From Pseudoclavibacter endophyticus (GTDB lineage: Bacteria; Actinomycetota; Actinomycetes; Actinomycetales; Microbacteriaceae): a stretch of DNA of 64,000 bases. Every line of letters begins with the position of its first letter. Position 1 is the stretch's first letter. The notes beneath the pieces were generated by a model, which searched no databases, was not told where the DNA came from, and saw nothing but the letters and a program-made list of their open reading frames with translations. This document shows positions 63,268 to 64,000 of the stretch, one piece after another. The DNA is taken from positions 620,001 through 684,000 of the forward strand of contig NZ_WBJY01000001.1 in assembly GCF_008831085.1 (NCBI RefSeq), written 5' to 3'. Position numbers and translations under genes: made by a program.

Positions 63268-63291
63268 ACCGTGGAAGCACGCCTCTTCCAC
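63268..63291 (+). promoter_or_regulatory. -10 box and inverted repeat upstream of the ABC ATPase gene
   Basis: TACCGT (63268-63273) is a plausible -10. GTGGAAG (63271-63277) pairs with CTTCCAC (63285-63291) around a 7-nt centre, overlapping the expected transcription start. It may be a response-regulator or repressor site, or a leader stem. Confidence 0.4.
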
Positions 63292-63304
63292 GATCGGAGT
63301 CCCG

Positions 63305-64000
63305 TTGTCTTTTCCCACCCCGCCCGCCGCGGTGCAGTACCCCACCTCGCCGCTCGCCGCGGTGCAGTTCACGAACGTGCGCAAGAGCTTCCGCGACGGC
63401 GCGCACACGGTGGAGGTCCTCCGCGGCATCTCTGTGAGCATCGCGGAGGGATCGTTCACCGCGGTGATGGGGTCCTCCGGGTCGGGCAAGTCGACGTTCC
63501 TGAACTGCGCCGCGGGCCTGGACTCCCCGACCTCGGGGAGCGTCGTCGTGGGCGGGCAGGATCTGTCCACGCTGCGCGGTGACGCGGTCACGACGTTCCG
63601 CCGTGACCGGATCGGGTTCGTCTTCCAGTCCTATAACCTCCTCCCGCACCTGACCGTCGCCGAGAACGTCGCTCTCCCCGAGTTGCTCGGTGCCCCGAGC
63701 GTCGAACCGCAGTGGCAGCGCACCGTCTTGGACCTGATCGGGCTGGCAGACAAGGCCGACCGGCTGCCGGGCGAGCTCTCGGGCGGGCAGGCGCAGCGCG
63801 TCGCGATCGCCCGCGCCCTTATTACCCGCCCGGCGGTGGTGTTCGCCGACGAGCCCACGGGCTCGCTCGACCCGCACACCGCCCTCCACGTGCTCGAGGT
63901 CCTGCAACGCACCGCCGCGCAGTTGCAGCAGACCCTCGTCATGGTCACTCACGACCCGGCGGTCGCCGCGGCCGCGGATCGGGTGCTGTTCCTGGACGGC
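63305..64000 (+). CDS. ABC transporter ATP-binding protein (MacB/LolD type), 3' end outside the window
   Basis: At least 232 residues are present without a stop. The start is TTG 63305, with GGAG 5 nt upstream. The ATPase has Walker A MGSSGSGKST, Q-loop GFVFQSYNLLPHLTVAENV, signature LSGGQAQRVAIARAL, Walker B VVFADEPTGSLD and the H-loop MVTHDP. The Q-loop and signature spacing are those of the LolD/MacB/BceA class that partners FtsX-like permeases, which I would expect just beyond the window. With the upstream kinase, regulator and CPBP protease it suggests an envelope-stress or antimicrobial peptide response module. Confidence 0.92.
   Translation, partial: MSFPTPPAAVQYPTSPLAAVQFTNVRKSFRDGAHTVEVLRGISVSIAEGSFTAVMGSSGSGKSTFLNCAAGLDSPTSGSVVVGGQDLSTLRGDAVTTFRRDRIGFVFQSYNLLPHLTVAENVALPELLGAPSVEPQWQRTVLDLIGLADKADRLPGELSGGQAQRVAIARALITRPAVVFADEPTGSLDPHTALHVLEVLQRTAAQLQQTLVMVTHDPAVAAAADRVLFLDG

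Overview
The window is high-GC DNA with dense genes, frequent ATGA/GTGA stop-start overlaps and many GTG or TTG starts. It carries a VKOR/DsbA pair, a seven-function Mrp antiporter operon with a fused A/B subunit, and the block ilvB-ilvN-ilvC ... leuB-ilvE-(fumarylacetoacetase-like gene)-gltX. This fits an actinomycete, most likely of the Micrococcales (Microbacteriaceae-like). The taxon is inferred from gene content and order; no rRNA is present. No transposase, integrase, CRISPR array or plasmid origin was seen.

1-7.2 kb is a catabolic region. A minus-strand unit (zinc-ribbon protein, then a hydantoinase A/acetophenone carboxylase-type subunit cut by the window edge) diverges from a plus-strand operon: class III CoA-transferase, citrate-synthase-fold lyase, LigB- and LigA-type extradiol dioxygenase subunits and an ATZ/TRZ-type amidohydrolase. 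A TetR-type regulator follows. Copies of an ATTGTC element lie in the divergent promoter region and upstream of the regulator. I infer an undescribed pathway for an aromatic or N-heteroaromatic compound in which the ring-cleavage product is activated with CoA and split by a citryl-CoA-lyase-like enzyme.

7.2-21 kb holds an FAD-linked sugar-lactone oxidase-like protein, an MFS exporter, the DsbA-like/VKOR oxidative folding pair, two hypothetical proteins, a TetR-MMPL-YhgE/Pip operon and, on the minus strand, a Pr6Pr membrane protein and a TIM-barrel isomerase. The MMPL protein carries a C-terminal ABC-ATPase-like domain that appears to have lost its catalytic motifs.

21-43 kb is mostly core: the Mrp (mnh) Na+/H+ antiporter operon, ilvD, ilvB-ilvN-ilvC, an ABC exporter, a LysR-metallo-hydrolase-MHS transporter group, an alanine/glycine:cation symporter, leuB and ilvE.

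43-59.5 kb holds a PucR regulator divergent from gabT, an AbiEi/DUF559-like protein, a fumarylacetoacetate hydrolase family protein, a MarR regulator with a flavin monooxygenase, an alpha/beta hydrolase, gltX, a thioredoxin-reductase-like flavoprotein, a thiolase/enoyl-CoA hydratase/3-hydroxyacyl-CoA dehydrogenase operon and a Ktr-type potassium uptake pair. tRNA-Gln(CUG) closes this part. 59.7-64 kb has a small glyoxalase-like protein and a cassette of CPBP-family membrane protease, histidine kinase, response regulator and ABC ATPase (the last cut by the window edge).

A recurrent pattern is a TANNNT -10 hexamer ending 6-8 nt before the start codon with no ribosome-binding site, seen at about a dozen genes on both strands. 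This indicates many leaderless mRNAs and was used to choose several starts.
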